64,000 nucleotides of DNA from Suillus spraguei (taxonomy: Eukaryota; Basidiomycota; Agaricomycetes; Boletales; Suillaceae): positions 62,001-126,000 of the forward strand of contig JABCPU010000122.1 of assembly GCA_016800925.1 (NCBI GenBank). Direction: 5' to 3'. Positions 1-12,936 of the stretch are shown here, one piece after another; position 1 is the first letter of the stretch, and the number at the start of each line of letters is the position of its first letter. Under the pieces are notes generated by a model, which made no database searches, was not told the DNA's origin, and was given only the letters and a program-made list of their open reading frames with translations. Position numbers and translations under genes: made by a program.

Positions 1-3000
1 GGTATGTTTATTCTCGGCAGTGGGCGCTACGTTCGCACTCATTTCTTCAAGGCGATATCATAGCTCGCAACGTATCCATCGAGGTTCTAACCGGCACACA
101 AGCCAAGCCATCATTCATCATCTCGGATAGAATATATCAAAAATTGACTGACGTAGAAGATGAGCTGTGGCTTCTACGTGCTGCGAACCTGTCTCTTTTT
201 CGCCTGAAGAGCGAGCTGGCTAAAAGCGAGCAATTACGGCAGGTATAACTGTCTTACATTACTTCTTTCATTTGACATTACTATCAGGCTGCAAATCGGC
301 TCCGTTTTTGTTCATCTCGCCATTCACTCGCAGTCATCTGAAGTTCGCAGGGTAGTGATTCAGACTATCGAAGTGGCTGTTCAATCACTCCCACAGCTTG
401 TTATTCAGATCGTGCGTGAAACGTTGACAGCCTCATTGATCAAGGAGAAGTCGATTGCCGTCAAGAGCGCGCCAGTGAAAGAAGAAACGGAGAAACCTGC
501 TCCAGACAATCGTCGAAGGTATGCAGCACTCCTACTGTGCTGCGGCAATAAGGAAGAGGCAGGTGCGGACGAAAGAGACGATCAACTAGTAGATCTCATT
601 GTTCTAGCACATCACTCTGCCGTTTGTGAGCTTTCTCGTCCATTCTTCTGTCTACTGCCGCTGAGTATTCTGAAAACATATTAGGTCCTCCGTCCCGCAT
701 GCTATGGATCGAGCTGTGTCAGAAGGCTGGCGCGGACCCGCACAATTTGATTTCTCGCCGTGTTGACCAGGCGATGTCGAGCATTTTGACGGCATCCACA
801 ATCCATTCGAAGGTATTATTGTATTTTCATGTCTTCTTAACGTGCTGACACATAACTTGTGAATTTGAAGTTTGGCTTTGCGGATGCGAGCTATCAAGCA
901 ATTAGCACGTTGGCGTTTGTATGTCCCGAATATGTATTACCGAAGGTCATGGAGCAATTACGTGCCGACATCAACCCTTCGACAATCAATGCACTGTCCC
1001 AGGCTGAGTTCGGTATCTGGGAAACGCCCGAAGGCATGACATACGTGGATGGTAAGTAAATGAATTATAGGAACCACGCCACATTCATTGTATTTTTGCT
1101 GTGCAGTTCTCTCCTCTCAGAAGGCCGAGGAAGGTCCCAAAAAGGGGAAAGATGCTGACATTGCCCGCTGGGAGGCCGAGCTTCGTAAATCGCTTGCAAA
1201 CAAGAAGGGTGGTGCGACAGCTACGCTGTCAAAGCAAGCTCAAGCGCTCGTACAAGCACAGCTAGACAAGGAAGCAATCGTACGACAGCGAGTCACCACC
1301 ATCAAACTCAATCTGCAACGAGGGCTGTCGTACGTCCAGAGTTTAGCGTCTATTAATGTCCCGAGTTGCGCATGCATGTTTCCCTCATTTTATCGCTCTT
1401 ATTGGAGGGAGCTGTGGGTCAAGGATCGAGGCTCGTCGGGTCACAAGCTCTTGAAGCCTATTTGGTAGGTCTGTGCGGGTTTTCCTCGCGCGGTTTGCGC
1501 TTATTTCTTCCACACTAGGACCTCGCCAAGTGCTGCTCAGCACGTTTGGACAAGTTCCACAAGTGGGTTGGTGTAGCGACATTGCGAAGCCTCAGGATAG
1601 CATCAGTGCCTGAAGAATTGCAGGCTGAACAACTTAGCTGTGAGATTTATCTCTCGTCCGAACAACAAGTCGTGTACTGACAATTCTCCAGCTCTTGTGC
1701 TACGCGTTCTCTATCGCCTGCGAACACTATCGGAACAAACTCCGTTTGATGCCGCAACTTTTTCTTATGCATTCCCACTCCTTGCACAGGTGTTGTTGAA
1801 GGGCGGTGTAGACGCTGGGCAAAATGACGGCGATGAAGCACTTGAGCAAGTAACTCTCGTACTCGACATCGTCAGGTTTCACTGCAGCGAATGTTTGTCT
1901 TCGGTGTAAGAGTTGATGTATTTCTAATCTTCTTGCAGTTTCGGATGCAGCATTTCCTCGAAAAGCAACTATGGAGCACGTCCTCCATGTCATAAGGCAT
2001 CAGCCGCGACTTAGCAAGGACGCCTCGTCTGTTCTCGTTGACCTCGGAGAGGCTGTGCAGTCGAATGCAACTCGCGATGAGGTCAGTGTGCTCATTGATG
2101 GTACGCTATTGCAAGAGGTCTACGTCAGGAATGCGTGTCTACAAGCTATTCAGGTCAGTATCATTTGCTTGCAGTTTGTGCTACTGTTGTTCATCACTTT
2201 CGCAGCCATTCGATTTGACCGATCTTGATTGGTCTCCGCAATTATGGATAGCCTGCCATGACGATGACGAACAGAATGCTCGTCTTGCCAATCACGTCTG
2301 GGAGGATAACGGCTTGGATGTACCGGAAGACTTTCTTGACAAGCTTATGAACTATTTGGGTATGCAGCTCATGTTTCTGTATCTCAAATCCTGACGTATT
2401 TGTTAGAGCATGACAACACGTATGTTCGAACCAGTACGGCATCGGCTATCGCGGAAGCTGTGATTTATTGGCCTCGAAAGAGCGCACTGACTATAGCTGC
2501 TCTACAAGACTTCTACCGGGAGAGGGTATGCCTCCTCATCCTTCTCTACGTGCTCGGGTCTAACCAGCTTTAAGGCTAAAATCCTTGCGCCTGAATTCGA
2601 CGAATATGTTAGTTCCATATTAAATCTTTCGATTGTGATCCTCATTGGGTGCCCAGGGTATGGTTATTGCTTCTAGCCTCGATCGCTCCGATCCATGGGC
2701 TACCCGGGTGGCAGTGGCCTCTGCATTTGAGCACTTGGCTCGGTCGTTCACAGAGGACCAGATTGAACCTTTCTTTGTATTCTTGATCAAGGACGAAGCG
2801 TTAGGTGACAGGTCACCGGACGTACGCCGCGGTATGCTTCGGGCTGGAACTGCCGTGATCGACATTCATGGCTCAAAACGGCTTGCGGGTCTGCTCTCGA
2901 CTTTTGAAGAACATTTAGGTGGTCCGAGTCCTGCGAACGAAACTGGGGATCAAATCAAGGAAGCTGTCGTCATCCTGTTTGGATGCGTCGCCAGGCATCT

Positions 3001-6000
3001 CGACGCCTCGGACACACGCATTCCCAGCATTGTCGACCGACTAGTCGAAGCTCTTAAAACTCCAGCAGAACAAGTCCAAATGGCTGTCTCTGATTGTCTT
3101 GTCCCCCTAGTGGAGCTTATGGGCCCGGGCGTTCGCAAGCTCGTTGATCTCTTGTTTGAGGAACTCTTTGATGGGTCGAAATATGCAACTCGACGGGGGG
3201 CTGCCTATGGTCTTGCAGGTACCATTAAGGGTTTGGGAATAGGCGCCATGAAAGAATACGATGTCATCAACCGCCTCCGGACGGCTGCTGAAGACAAAAA
3301 GCGTTTCGAAACGCGTCAAGGTGCAATGTTTGCATTCGAAACTTTGTCGAATACACTCGGTCGATTATTTGAGCCCTACATCACATTTATCCTCCCCATT
3401 CTCTTGACCGCGTTCGGTGACACAACAGCAGATGTACGCGAAGCTGCTCAGGATGCTGCAAGGGTGATCATGGGTAATATGTCTGGATATGGCGTCAAAC
3501 TCATTCTTCCTTCCTTATTGTCTGGTTTGGACGAGAAACAGTGGAGATCCAAAAAGGGTTCTATCGAATTGATGGGCATGATGGCCTACTGCTCGCCTCG
3601 ACAACTATCATTATCACTGCCAATTGTTATTCCGCGCCTTACTGGCGTTCTGACAGATACCCATGCTCAGGTCAAAACTGCAGCCAATAAGAGTCTAAAA
3701 CAGTTTGGCGAAGTTATCAACAACCCCGAGATACAAGCTCTTGTTCCGACGCTACTGAAGGCACTTGTGGATCCTGCGAAGACGACCAACGCTTTGTCAG
3801 CCCTCCTGAAAACATCATTCATGCACTACATCGATCACTCTTCTCTGGCGCTGGTGAGCTGCTACTTTACATTGTTACTCCCATAGCTTATGGCCCGTAG
3901 GTCATACCCATTATCGAGCGTGGATTACGGGAACGAGGGACGGAGGGCAAGAAGAGGGCCGCTCAAATTGTTGGCAATCTCGCATCCTTGACGGACTCTA
4001 AAGATTTCGTGCCGTACTTGTCTTCACTCTTACCGTTGGTACACCTCGTTCTGGTTGATCCTGTGCCGGAAGCACGCGCGACTGCTGCCAAGGCGCTTGG
4101 GACGCTTGTTGAACGTCTTGGAGAGGACCACTTCCCCGACGTTGTCCCCGGGCTTTTGAGAACACTTAAGACCGACACCTCAGGTGTTGATCGACAAGGT
4201 GCGGCTCAGGGTCTCAGTGAAGTGCTGTCCGGACTCGGTATGGAACGACTTGAAGGCCTTCTCCCTGACATTATCGCCAATGCGCAGTCCCCTCGAAGTA
4301 CTGTCAGGGAAGGTTTCATGTCTCTCCTCGTGTATCTACCGGCTACCTTCGGCGCTCGATTCCAACCACATTTACCGAAAATCATATCCCCCATCTTGAG
4401 CGGACTATCTGATACGGAAGAGTACGTTCGGGAAGCTGCTATGCGGGCAGGGCGGATGATTGTTACCAATTATTCTACCAAGGCGATTGACTTACTATTA
4501 CCTGAACTTGAGCAGGGCATGTTCGATCCCGGCTGGCGCATTAGGGTGAGTACTTCTTTGCAGCATATTTTCACATGACTTTACCACCAGTCGCCAGCAA
4601 TCATCAATCACTCTTGTTGGGGAACTCTTATTCAAAGTCTCAGGTATTAGTGGAAAGGCTGAAGTTGAAGAGGAAGAGGAAGTGGCCGAAGTTGCAGTTG
4701 TAGAATCTTCTCGCCGCGCGCTCACAGATGTTCTTGGAGAAGAGCGTCGTAACCGTATCTTATCGGCATTATATCTCGCAAGACAAGATGCAGTCAACGT
4801 TGTTCGTCAGTCTTCTGTTCATATCTGGAAGGCACTTGTGCACAACACGCCCCGTACTGGTGAGTCACGCGGATGTATCTAGTGGTCGCAATTGATGATG
4901 ACGAAATAGTACGCGAAATTCTCCCGGAGCTTGTTGGTCAGTTGGTGAAACTGTACTCCGCCGACGAGTTCGAACAGCAAGAGGTTAGTTTACACGGCAT
5001 AATTAAAGATTTTTTTGTTCATCCCTTCCTTCAAGACCGCCACCCGTACCACGGCAGAGCTGAGTCGCAAGTCTGGCGAGAAGGTCCTGGGCGAAATTTT
5101 CTCAATTCTTCATGCTAAGTCGCATTCTCCTGATATTCGTACCCGTGAAGGTGTTTGCCTTATGCTGTGCGACGTAATGTGAGGACACTTCTTTCCTTCC
5201 CTTTGCAGCGTCTTACGATGCCTAGGGAGAGCACATCCGATGCACAATGTGATGGCCATGAAAACGAAATCATTAACATGGTCCGTGCCTCTTTGGTGGA
5301 TGATGACGCTAGCGTACGTTCGGCGGCCGCAAAGGCCTTTGATGTACTTCAAGAGCATCTCGGCGCGAGAGCAATTGACCAGACGATTCCCACTTTGTTG
5401 GAGGCTTTACGCCAGCCAGGTGCAAGCTCAGACACTGCACTCCAAGCCTTGAGGGAGGTCATGTCGGTATGCATCGTTGTTTTTGCTTGTGGATAAGGAT
5501 ATACTTAACCAATTAAAGGTCCGGGCGTCTACTGTGTTCCCTGTTCTCATCCCAACCTTAATTGCCATACCCATGACGGTTTTCAACGCCAGAGCTTTGG
5601 CGTCTCTTGTCACTGTTGCCGGTCATGCTTTGAGCAAGCGCCTCATTGTCATCCTTGGAGCATTAGTGAAGGTTTTAGAAGAAGATCAGGACGACGAACT
5701 ACGAACCGCTATTGATGAAGCTGTGCGTGCACTTTTAGCCTCAATAGAGGATCCGGAAGGTTTGAACACCTTGATGTTACTCCTTCTTGGATGGTCAGTT
5801 ACCTTCACTCTGCAAGCTCGTATGTTTATGTTTGCTGATTTGCTTCCGCTTCAGGGCTAAGAGTGATGCGCCAAAACGGCGGATTAGCTCCTGCAATCTA
5901 TTTGCAGTGTTCTGCGAAGAATCTGACTTAGATTCGGCGTTATACCGTGTTGACTGGATCCGACAGCTTGTTTCTCTCTTCGACGACCAAGAGGTTCCAG

Positions 6001-7138
6001 TCCATACTGCAGCTTGGCAGGCATTTGATGTATTTGTCAAGTCAGTGCCGAAGGATGAGCTGGAGTCCCTCGTGGTCCCCTTGCGTAGGACTATTGAGGG
6101 CACCGGTGCACCTGGCCGATATGTTCCTGGTTTCAGTCTACAAAAGGGAGTCGCACCCGCGGTCCCTATTATAATTGCTGGTCTCACGAATGGCAGCAAC
6201 GAACAACGCGAAAATGCAGCATATGCTATCGGAGACTTGGTGGAACGGACGGAGGAGTCTGCTATCAAACCTTTCGTGGTGCCATTTACTGGGCCCCTCA
6301 TCCGTGTTGCAACACAAGCCACCACATATCCCCCTGGTGTCAAGACCGCCATCCTCAGTGCATTAGCCTCCATGCTCGAGAGAATTCCGGGTCATGTTAA
6401 ACCGTTCTTCCCTCAGCTCCAGCGCACGTTTGTCAAGGCAGTCAGCGACGCGTCCTCTGCCGTCGTACGAACTCGTGCAGCAGATGCATTGGGTATTCTC
6501 ATGCACAGCCAGCCAAGAGTTGATCCTGTTGTCACGGAGCTTATCGCTGGTGCAAGATCCAGCGAGGAGGAGATTGCTGCTAGCTTCGTCCTCGCATTAT
6601 CGAACGTCGTGAAGAGTTCCTCCGCGCACGGTGGTATTGGAGATAAGGCCAGGGAATCTTGCATTGAACTTGTCAATGACGCATTTCGGGAAACACACGA
6701 GGGTAAATTTTATTGAAGATTGAGATTGGTCTCGTATTGTGCTAACAAATGTCTTAGATCACTACGTTCAGGCAACGGCGACGTTGATAGCCTCATTGTC
6801 AGCAAATCCGCAATCACTGAAACCAATTGTAAAGTAAGTGAAAAGGACATTTCTATTTGGTTTCATTAATGGGCATCATCGCCAGCGCATACTTGATCTC
6901 TGGAACACCTGCGTCAGCCCTAGCATCTCACGCCATCCTTGCTGTCCTATCTCCCGATTCGGACGACTGCCTAGAGGCCACACTGTTCGCCAAACTGGGG
7001 CTGTTACGCAATGTGGCTCTCAAAATCAAAGAAAGTGCTGCCAATGAACGATCCACTATATCACGACCTGCAAGAGAAGCCAGAGACATATTGAAAAACA
7101 TGGCAGTAGACGAGGAGAGCCTTGCTGGGATATTCTAA
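1..7138 (+). CDS. GCN1: GCN1 translational activator, 5'-truncated by window edge
   Basis: Gcn1 is a very large HEAT-repeat protein that binds ribosomes and relays uncharged-tRNA signals to the kinase Gcn2, leading to eIF2alpha phosphorylation. The coding sequence is already open at base 1 and ends at a stop at 7136-7138 after LAGIF. Many short introns split it. The longest exon stretches are about 2656-3880, 3900-4550 and 5870-6710. Translated segments are rich in HEAT-type helices, such as TRRGAAYGLAGTIKGLG and DVREAAQDAARVIMGNMSG in the eEF3-like central region. A GRYVPGFSLQKGVAPAVPII segment with ENAAYAIGDLVERT lies near the C terminus, where the family binds the Gcn2 RWD domain. Only the N-terminal several hundred residues of the roughly 2600-residue family length seem to be missing. 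No frameshift was seen. The assignment is firm; individual exon ends in 1-2640 are less certain. Confidence 0.93.
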
Positions 7139-7788
7139 TGTATTTTGGATATGCGCTATCTTGATGACATCATGAACATTTTCTGCGATTCTCGTTACCA
7201 ACGGCTTACTGGATTCTAGGGGCGAGTCTGTGCTGGCACAGCCATGAATAAAACTCCGACCAAATTGAGCTGAGCGGCCCCAGTCCCGAGACCTGTGAAT
7301 CCTCGCAAGTTATCAATTTACCTGCCTGCTAGCATCAGTAATTCAGCCTCATGAGTATTGATTCCGAACTGATGACTATAGAAGCTCAGTATGCGGTACT
7401 AAATGTCTGTTGTTATTATTTCGCATATGTGTGCTGCTCACATGGAGATCTTTGCTTCAAGATATGACATATCAGTCGGTTCACATCAATCAGTTGGTCT
7501 TGGCTGGTTTCCTGGCTGTCCCCTCTGTCTCAGACACCGGTCACTGCGTGCGGAGTGCGTTTGACATAATTCTGGACTTTTGCACATCATCTGTGGCACA
7601 GTTTCAACATGGCATAGTTCTGGACATTTGCACGTCATCTGTGATGCACTTGTTAAACCCTGGATGTGGCAGGGACTCTGTTAATTCTGACAACACTTTC
7701 AATGGTGACATTCTACCTGTACTATCAATAGTATTATCCGGCAGCCAAACTATGCTTCACTCACTCTCTAGCCCCACAGTTTCTTTCA
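7139..7788. other. GCN1 3' flank, no gene recognised
   Basis: This 650-bp stretch separates the GCN1 stop from the first LTR. One 136-codon open frame exists on the plus strand (7410-7820), but it has no recognisable domain and runs straight into LTR sequence, so I do not call it a gene. The first part probably contains the GCN1 3' UTR. Confidence 0.6.
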
Positions 7789-9457
7789 CTACTCGTGCAC
7801 TGTGCCCCTTTCCTGAGTAATGCCCCTTATTTTAGAGGGAGGATATGATATACGTCCGAAGATCTGGAAGTGGTAGCGTGGTGGATCTGGGCATCCGAAG
7901 GTTATCCGGAACATGGAGATGGAATGAGGATTAAGACTAGTCTTGGAACAAGTCCCTTAACTAGAAACTAACAGAGGTAGACTACCGAAGGTAAAGTTGG
8001 AGATGTAGACTGTAGGAATCAATCCTAAGTCTCGGAAGATAAACTGGAGTTGGAAGTAACTCAAGTCTGGAGGAATAGAATGAGCAGAATCCAAGATGAT
8101 ATTCGAACTAAGGTTCTATGGAGATCTACAAGTGGTTTATATACTGCAAGTAACTAGCACAGATAATCAACAAGTCCGGGACTGAGGGCTATGTACGATG
8201 TATAACGGAAGTCTATTAGTTAATACACAGCAGATCAGTAAGCACAAGTCGGAAATGAAATACAGGTAATGGATCAATGAAACAGGATGGAAATTTACAC
8301 AGCCAGTGTAGCGAGAAAAGTCACGCTGACCGTCAAAACCCCGTTTTTGACAAGCATCTCGTTAATGTCTGTGGCAGCAACCAATGAATTTCCTTATAGC
8401 AACGAAATAGCCTTTTCGCTCCGCTAAGGCAGAACCGTTCTTCTCCTGTGAACCCTTACCGGATCCTCGCACCGATGCCCTCATGTCCCGTCCTATTCCA
8501 TCTAGAATCCATTGGTGCGTAGTTACCTTGCTTCTGCCATTACTAAACCTACGGCAGGATTTACCTTACATCTCAAGGGGCTGCTGCACGCTGTGCGCCT
8601 CATAATTAAGTACCCTGTTTATTTTCTTTCTCGCTACCGGACTCGCATAGCTATCTCAGATGCGCTTGCATATGTTAAAAAGGACTGAACATACATACCG
8701 TTACTTTACTTCCCATTACATCCCTTCACTAGGACTTAGTATCAGAAATGCTCGCTAATTGCAATCTATTTGCCCTTTGAACTTTTCTCCGTTCGAACTT
8801 CACTCATTGATTTAACCGCCAGTAACTTTACCGCTTGAAGTACCGCACGACTGTCGACTTCACTACTCATAACCGGACCGCGGCCAGTGATCTCGCTGGG
8901 TCGTTTTCTCTCTCACCTGCATTCCTGCTCATACGGAGTTGCCACTACCACTACTGCACCACCAGTAGTAATAACATTTTTGTCTCGCCCAAGTAACTTT
9001 GTTCTTGCTCTCGCTAGCTAACCATTGCAGCTATCCTTACCGCGCGTGTACCGCTGACACCGCACTAGTACCGCTGATATACCACTACCACTGCTAACCT
9101 CGGAAGTCAGAATTCTCGTTGCCATATTAGTACTTCATTGTTTCCTTTGCACTAACTTTGAAGGAATTGCTTCTATTTGCAGTCCTCTTGGGTCGAACAT
9201 CTCACTCGCGCCTTCAGTAGGATTAACGCTGCACTTATACTTAGGCCAGCGCTAGTTTCTTCATTTCACCGGAATACCGGAAACAAGAGGAATGACGAAA
9301 GGAGATAGATGCAGATATCCACAAGGGAGTTAGAGTGCGAGAAGTGGGCACTTTTGGATGGGTGATCCGGACAGAATCTATGGACCAGACAGAAGTAGGA
9401 TCGATCGGATCTGATCGGATCTGATCGGATCTGAGATCAGAATTATGGTATATGACA
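7789..9457 (-). repeat. Family-A LTR (3' LTR of element 1), interrupted by an insertion
   Basis: Read on the plus strand, this matches the other family-A LTRs from the conserved CACTGTGCCCCTTTCC block to the terminal GGTATATGACA. The first ~50 bp (TGTTAAGACCGTACTC in intact copies) are missing. Homology breaks at about 8306 (after ACACAGCCAG) and resumes at 9269 (CCGGAATACCGG), so 962 bp have been inserted. The element's coding strand is minus, so in element sense the LTR starts TGTCATATACC and lies just downstream of the polypurine tract at 9458-9475. Confidence 0.85.
8307..9268. mobile_element. Insertion inside the element-1 LTR, candidate solo LTR of an unrelated family
   Basis: This block of about 962 bp is absent from the other family-A LTR copies in the window. 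It begins TGTAGCGAG and ends CATTTCA, so it has TG...CA ends. The flanks are CCAG and CCGG, which could be a 4-bp duplication with one substitution. It holds no long open frame and is pyrimidine-rich in its second half. A solo LTR of a different retrotransposon family fits best. A non-autonomous DNA transposon is the alternative, because a palindrome GTCAAAAC..GTTTTTGAC lies about 30 bp inside the left end. Confidence 0.45.
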
Positions 9458-9652
9458 GTATCCCCCCCTTAGGGCTGAACCCCTGAGGCACAAGAAGCAT
9501 CAATCCAGATCAGACAAGATTGATGCAGGACAATGGAGAAGTTTGATGGTTGTAATGCTGAGTCTGGAATCTGACAGATATACGGATGTCAGACATCCGA
9601 AGTGATTCCTACCCCCACTTCATATCCTTGTTAACAAAACTCGCTCTAAATC

Positions 9653-10640
9653 ATGTCTGGAAAGAAATCCGATGCCCCTAAGTCTGCTGCTGACATTGTG
9701 GTGGATCTGGAGCAGCAACTGGCTGCTGCTAAGGCTGCTGCTGAAGCTGAGGCGGAATGGAAGCGGAAGGAGGCAGAGGAGCAGAAAAGGCAGGAGGAGT
9801 TGAAGCAGATAGAGTTGGCAGAGATCCGGAGGGAAATGGAGGAAAAGAGGTGGAGGGCTCTGATTGAGTCTCGGGTGAGTGATGTGGACTCTTCCGGATC
9901 CGGATCCTAATGGATTGGCAAGGCCAAGGCTGCTTCTGCATCCGGAGCAAAAGATGGGTACTGTTCCCATTGTGTCACTAAGGACTGGATGTGTCAGTGG
10001 GGTGATGCTGAGAAGAATCCCTTGGTGAGTTGTCCAAAAACCTTTGGATCCGCTGATTTTGACATTTGAGATTAAGTCCTGTGACGTCTGCCGGAAGGAC
10101 AAGGCCACTTGTCCTGGAAGGCCCAGATTTGTCAAGGGGCCCAAGGGCCGGAAGAGGCAGCATCCTGCTGGTACTCCATCTCCGAAAGGCAAGGGCAAGT
10201 GCCGTCAGAGGAGCCCTACTCCGGATGTGATAGATGTGGATGTCTTCTCTAATCCAGTGACTATTGAAGGTACGGATGAGGAAGCCATCGAGTATGATGA
10301 TCAGGCTTGGGTGGCCGCTGCTAATGGCATCATTGTGGAACTGGCGCGGACAAATGGACTTCTTCAAGATGGTATTGCGGCGGTGGAAGGGAGTTGGATT
10401 GCCATGGAGCGGATGAGCTCTACCATGGAGGCCTTCCTCCAGCAACAGAGGGAGTTCCAGGCCCTGCTCATTGAGGAGATCCAGACTGAATTTAGACTTT
10501 CTGTTCCTGCCGGATCCGACAAGGATGGCACTGGTGAGGAGATTGGGGAAGAGGTGGCGGATGGGACTGGAGAGGAGATGGCAGATGGGACTGGGGAAGA
10601 GACTGAGGGTGCCGGAGGTGAGATGGAGACTGGTGCTTAG
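9653..10640 (+). CDS. Antisense intron-bearing gene of element 1, coiled-coil plus Zn2Cys6 cluster, 295 aa
   Basis: This gene lies opposite to gag-pol. Exon 1 is 9653-9874, intron 1 9875-9922 (GTGAGT..CTAAT..CAAG), exon 2 9923-10024, intron 2 10025-10076 (GTGAGT..CTGAT..TTAAG) and exon 3 10077-10640. All junctions are phase 0 and the joined frame stays open. Residues ~14-72 form a charged, alanine-rich coiled coil. Cysteines 88, 91, 98, 110, 113 and 120 give C-x2-C-x6-C-x11-C-x2-C-x6-C, the spacing of the fungal Zn2Cys6 DNA-binding cluster, followed by a basic stretch (GPKGRKRQ). The C terminus is acidic and glycine-rich (GEE repeats). The in-frame TAA at 9908-9910 falls inside intron 1. Its stop lies 57 bp from the convergent pol stop. 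A DNA-binding or regulatory role is inferred only from the cysteine pattern; I recognise no named family. Confidence 0.75.
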
Positions 10641-10697
10641 TCCAGATCCGGATTTCCATTACTGCCCTCAATGTACTTGTATTTCGTTATGTACTTT

Positions 10698-12936
10698 TCA
10701 AGCAATAGGACCAGGTTTGTCCGGATACACTGAGTGGAAATCCGCTACAAGATCTGATGCATTTCTGAGTTCCATGGCAAGTAACCAGGAAGTTTCTTTG
10801 TCCATTCCTTTGTATCCGGACCAACAGATGAGATATAGGAGTTGGCACTGGTGTCTACGATGGTCCAGTTTAGAGTCCAGGATTTCAGATATCTCATACT
10901 CCGGTTCTCCATCGACTTCGACTGGAGGTGGAGGAGGTTGAATGCGATTAGGGATGGTGTTCGGAACTGCTGGCTCTAACTGTGAGACATGGAATACAGG
11001 ATGTACGGAACACATAGAATCCAGAAGTCAGATGGCAAAGGAATGAGTACCTGGGCGGGATATTATTTCAAACAGACCTAAATTCTTTTCTGAAAGTTTC
11101 TTCGATGGACGAGTGGAACAGAAGTACTTGGCCTTGACAAAGACTTGTTCTCCAATCTGGAAGTCCGGAGTGGGTTGTCTTTTAGCATCCGCAGGTCCTT
11201 GATAGTGTTTCAGACATCTCTTCTTGGAGGAACTGGTGAAGTTTGTTAAGATTTAGGGCATATTCCTGGGCACAGATGGAGGATAGATCACGTTCCAGAT
11301 GAATGGAAATGTTCAGATGATAACTCTTATTGGCAAAGAAGGGCGATACTCCGGTAGTGGCACTTGGAGTGTTATTGTATGCAAAATCTGCGAGGGGCAG
11401 TAGCTTGAACCAGTTGTCCTGCTGATAGTTGCAGTAGATCCGGAGGTACTGTTCCAGCATTTGGTTGGCACATTCTGTTTGTCCGTCCCCTTCCGGATGA
11501 TAACCAGATGTGAAGTGTAAGATCATGTCTAATGCTTTTCCTAAGGACCAGAAGAAGTGGGACACGAACTCTGTTCCCCAATCCGAGGTTACATGGGATG
11601 GAACACCGTGCTCGGAGAATACATGAAGGAGGAATAGGCGGGCCAGATCCAGAGAAGTAATGGTGTCGTGAGTCGGAATGAATATAGCTTGCTTGGATAG
11701 GCGATCTATGATGATGAGGACAGCTGTATAGCTGGATGAGTCCAGAAGTTGCTCAATGAAATCCATAGAGATGGAATTCCATGGTTTTTCCAGGATGGGG
11801 AGTTGCTTGAGTAATCTGTAGGGCTTATGTCTTGGAACTTTGGCTTGGGCACAGGATGTGCAGGATCTGACATACACTTTGACATAGGCTCGTATTCTGG
11901 GCTAGGTGTAGTTGCGTCGGACGAGCTCAAGAGTACGATTCTGTTTGAAATGTCTGGATAGGGAGTGGTCATGGCAATTCTGGAGGATGCGAAGTCGTAG
12001 GTCATTGGTATCTGGAATGTAGATACGGTTGTCACAACAAAGGAATCCACTATCGTCTATTGTCTATCTCGGATCTGAAGGAACCGGAAAATGTGTTTGT
12101 GCAATGGGGTCATTGGGGAGTGCTATCAGAATGTCTTTCCAGAGGTGTTCTGTGTCCATAAGAACAGCTGCTCTAAGAACTGGAGTTGCTAAAATGGAAG
12201 CTCGTAGGGACAAAGCTAACTATTCCGAAGTGAATATTGGATGGAGGTTGTGAGGGTTAACCTGAGCATAGTCCTTATTCCCCTCTTTAGGGTAGATGTC
12301 CCATCGTCTAGTAAGGGAATCTGGCTTGACTCCAAGTTTTCCAGTATGATAACGGATCATGAGGTTGAACTGATGGAGGAATTCAGACCAGCGGGCCTGA
12401 CAATGGGAGAGGAGTTTGGTGGTAGAGAAGTACCCAAGGTTCTTGTGGTCTGTGACAACATCTATAGGCTCGGATGAGCCTTCTAGGTAATGCCGCCAGG
12501 TTTGGAAAGCAGCATAGATGGCTAATAGTTCCTTGTAGTGGACATCATAGTTGAGTTCTGCACCAGACAGTGTCCAGGAGTAGAATGCTACCAGGCGAAG
12601 TTCCGAGTCCGGGCATACAATGGACAGTATTCCAGTGATAGCATAATCCGAGGCATCAGTTTCCACAACTATAGGAACATTTGGAATCCAATGCATTAGC
12701 ACTGGAGTGGAAGTGAAGGCTTTCTTGAGTGCTTCAAACAATTTCCAGCAGTCCTCAGAAAAGTTCCAAGTGATGCCCTTGCGAGTGAGTCGAGTAAGGG
12801 GAACCACGATATCCAAGTAATTGAAGATGAAACAACGATAGAAATTAGCAAATCCAAGGAAGGATTGGATGTCCTTGATTTTCCGAGGTTCCAGCCAGTC
12901 AATGATAGACTGGATTTTCTCAGACAACATAGTCAA
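10698..12936 (-). pseudogene. Element 1 pol, 3' half: RT thumb/RNase H, integrase, chromodomain
   Basis: Three open blocks in different frames make up the downstream half of pol. 12220-12936 holds the end of the reverse transcriptase (SFLGFANFYRCFIF) and the RNase H ([27 protein letters not shown]). 11182-12050 is the integrase, with a GTEFVSHF segment and [13 protein letters not shown]. 10698-11015 is a chromodomain (LLYLICWSGYKGMDKETSWL) after a VHPVFHVSQLEP motif, so this is a chromovirus. Frameshifts and stops between blocks make it non-functional. It is split from the upstream RT half by the LTR at 13051-14389. Confidence 0.88.

Noticed and set aside
7410..7820. 136-codon plus-strand frame downstream of GCN1
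   Set aside because: No recognisable domain, no splice-consistent partners, and it runs into LTR sequence.
9400..9445. GATCGGATCT tandem repeat as a possible regulatory array
   Set aside because: It is part of the LTR end in several family-A copies, with variable unit number; no evidence of a specific function.
9875..9922. In-frame TAA at 9908-9910 as a premature stop in the antisense gene
   Set aside because: It lies inside a 48-bp GTGAGT..CTAAT..CAAG intron. The same intron with its own TAA is present in the second copy, and splicing restores the frame on both sides.
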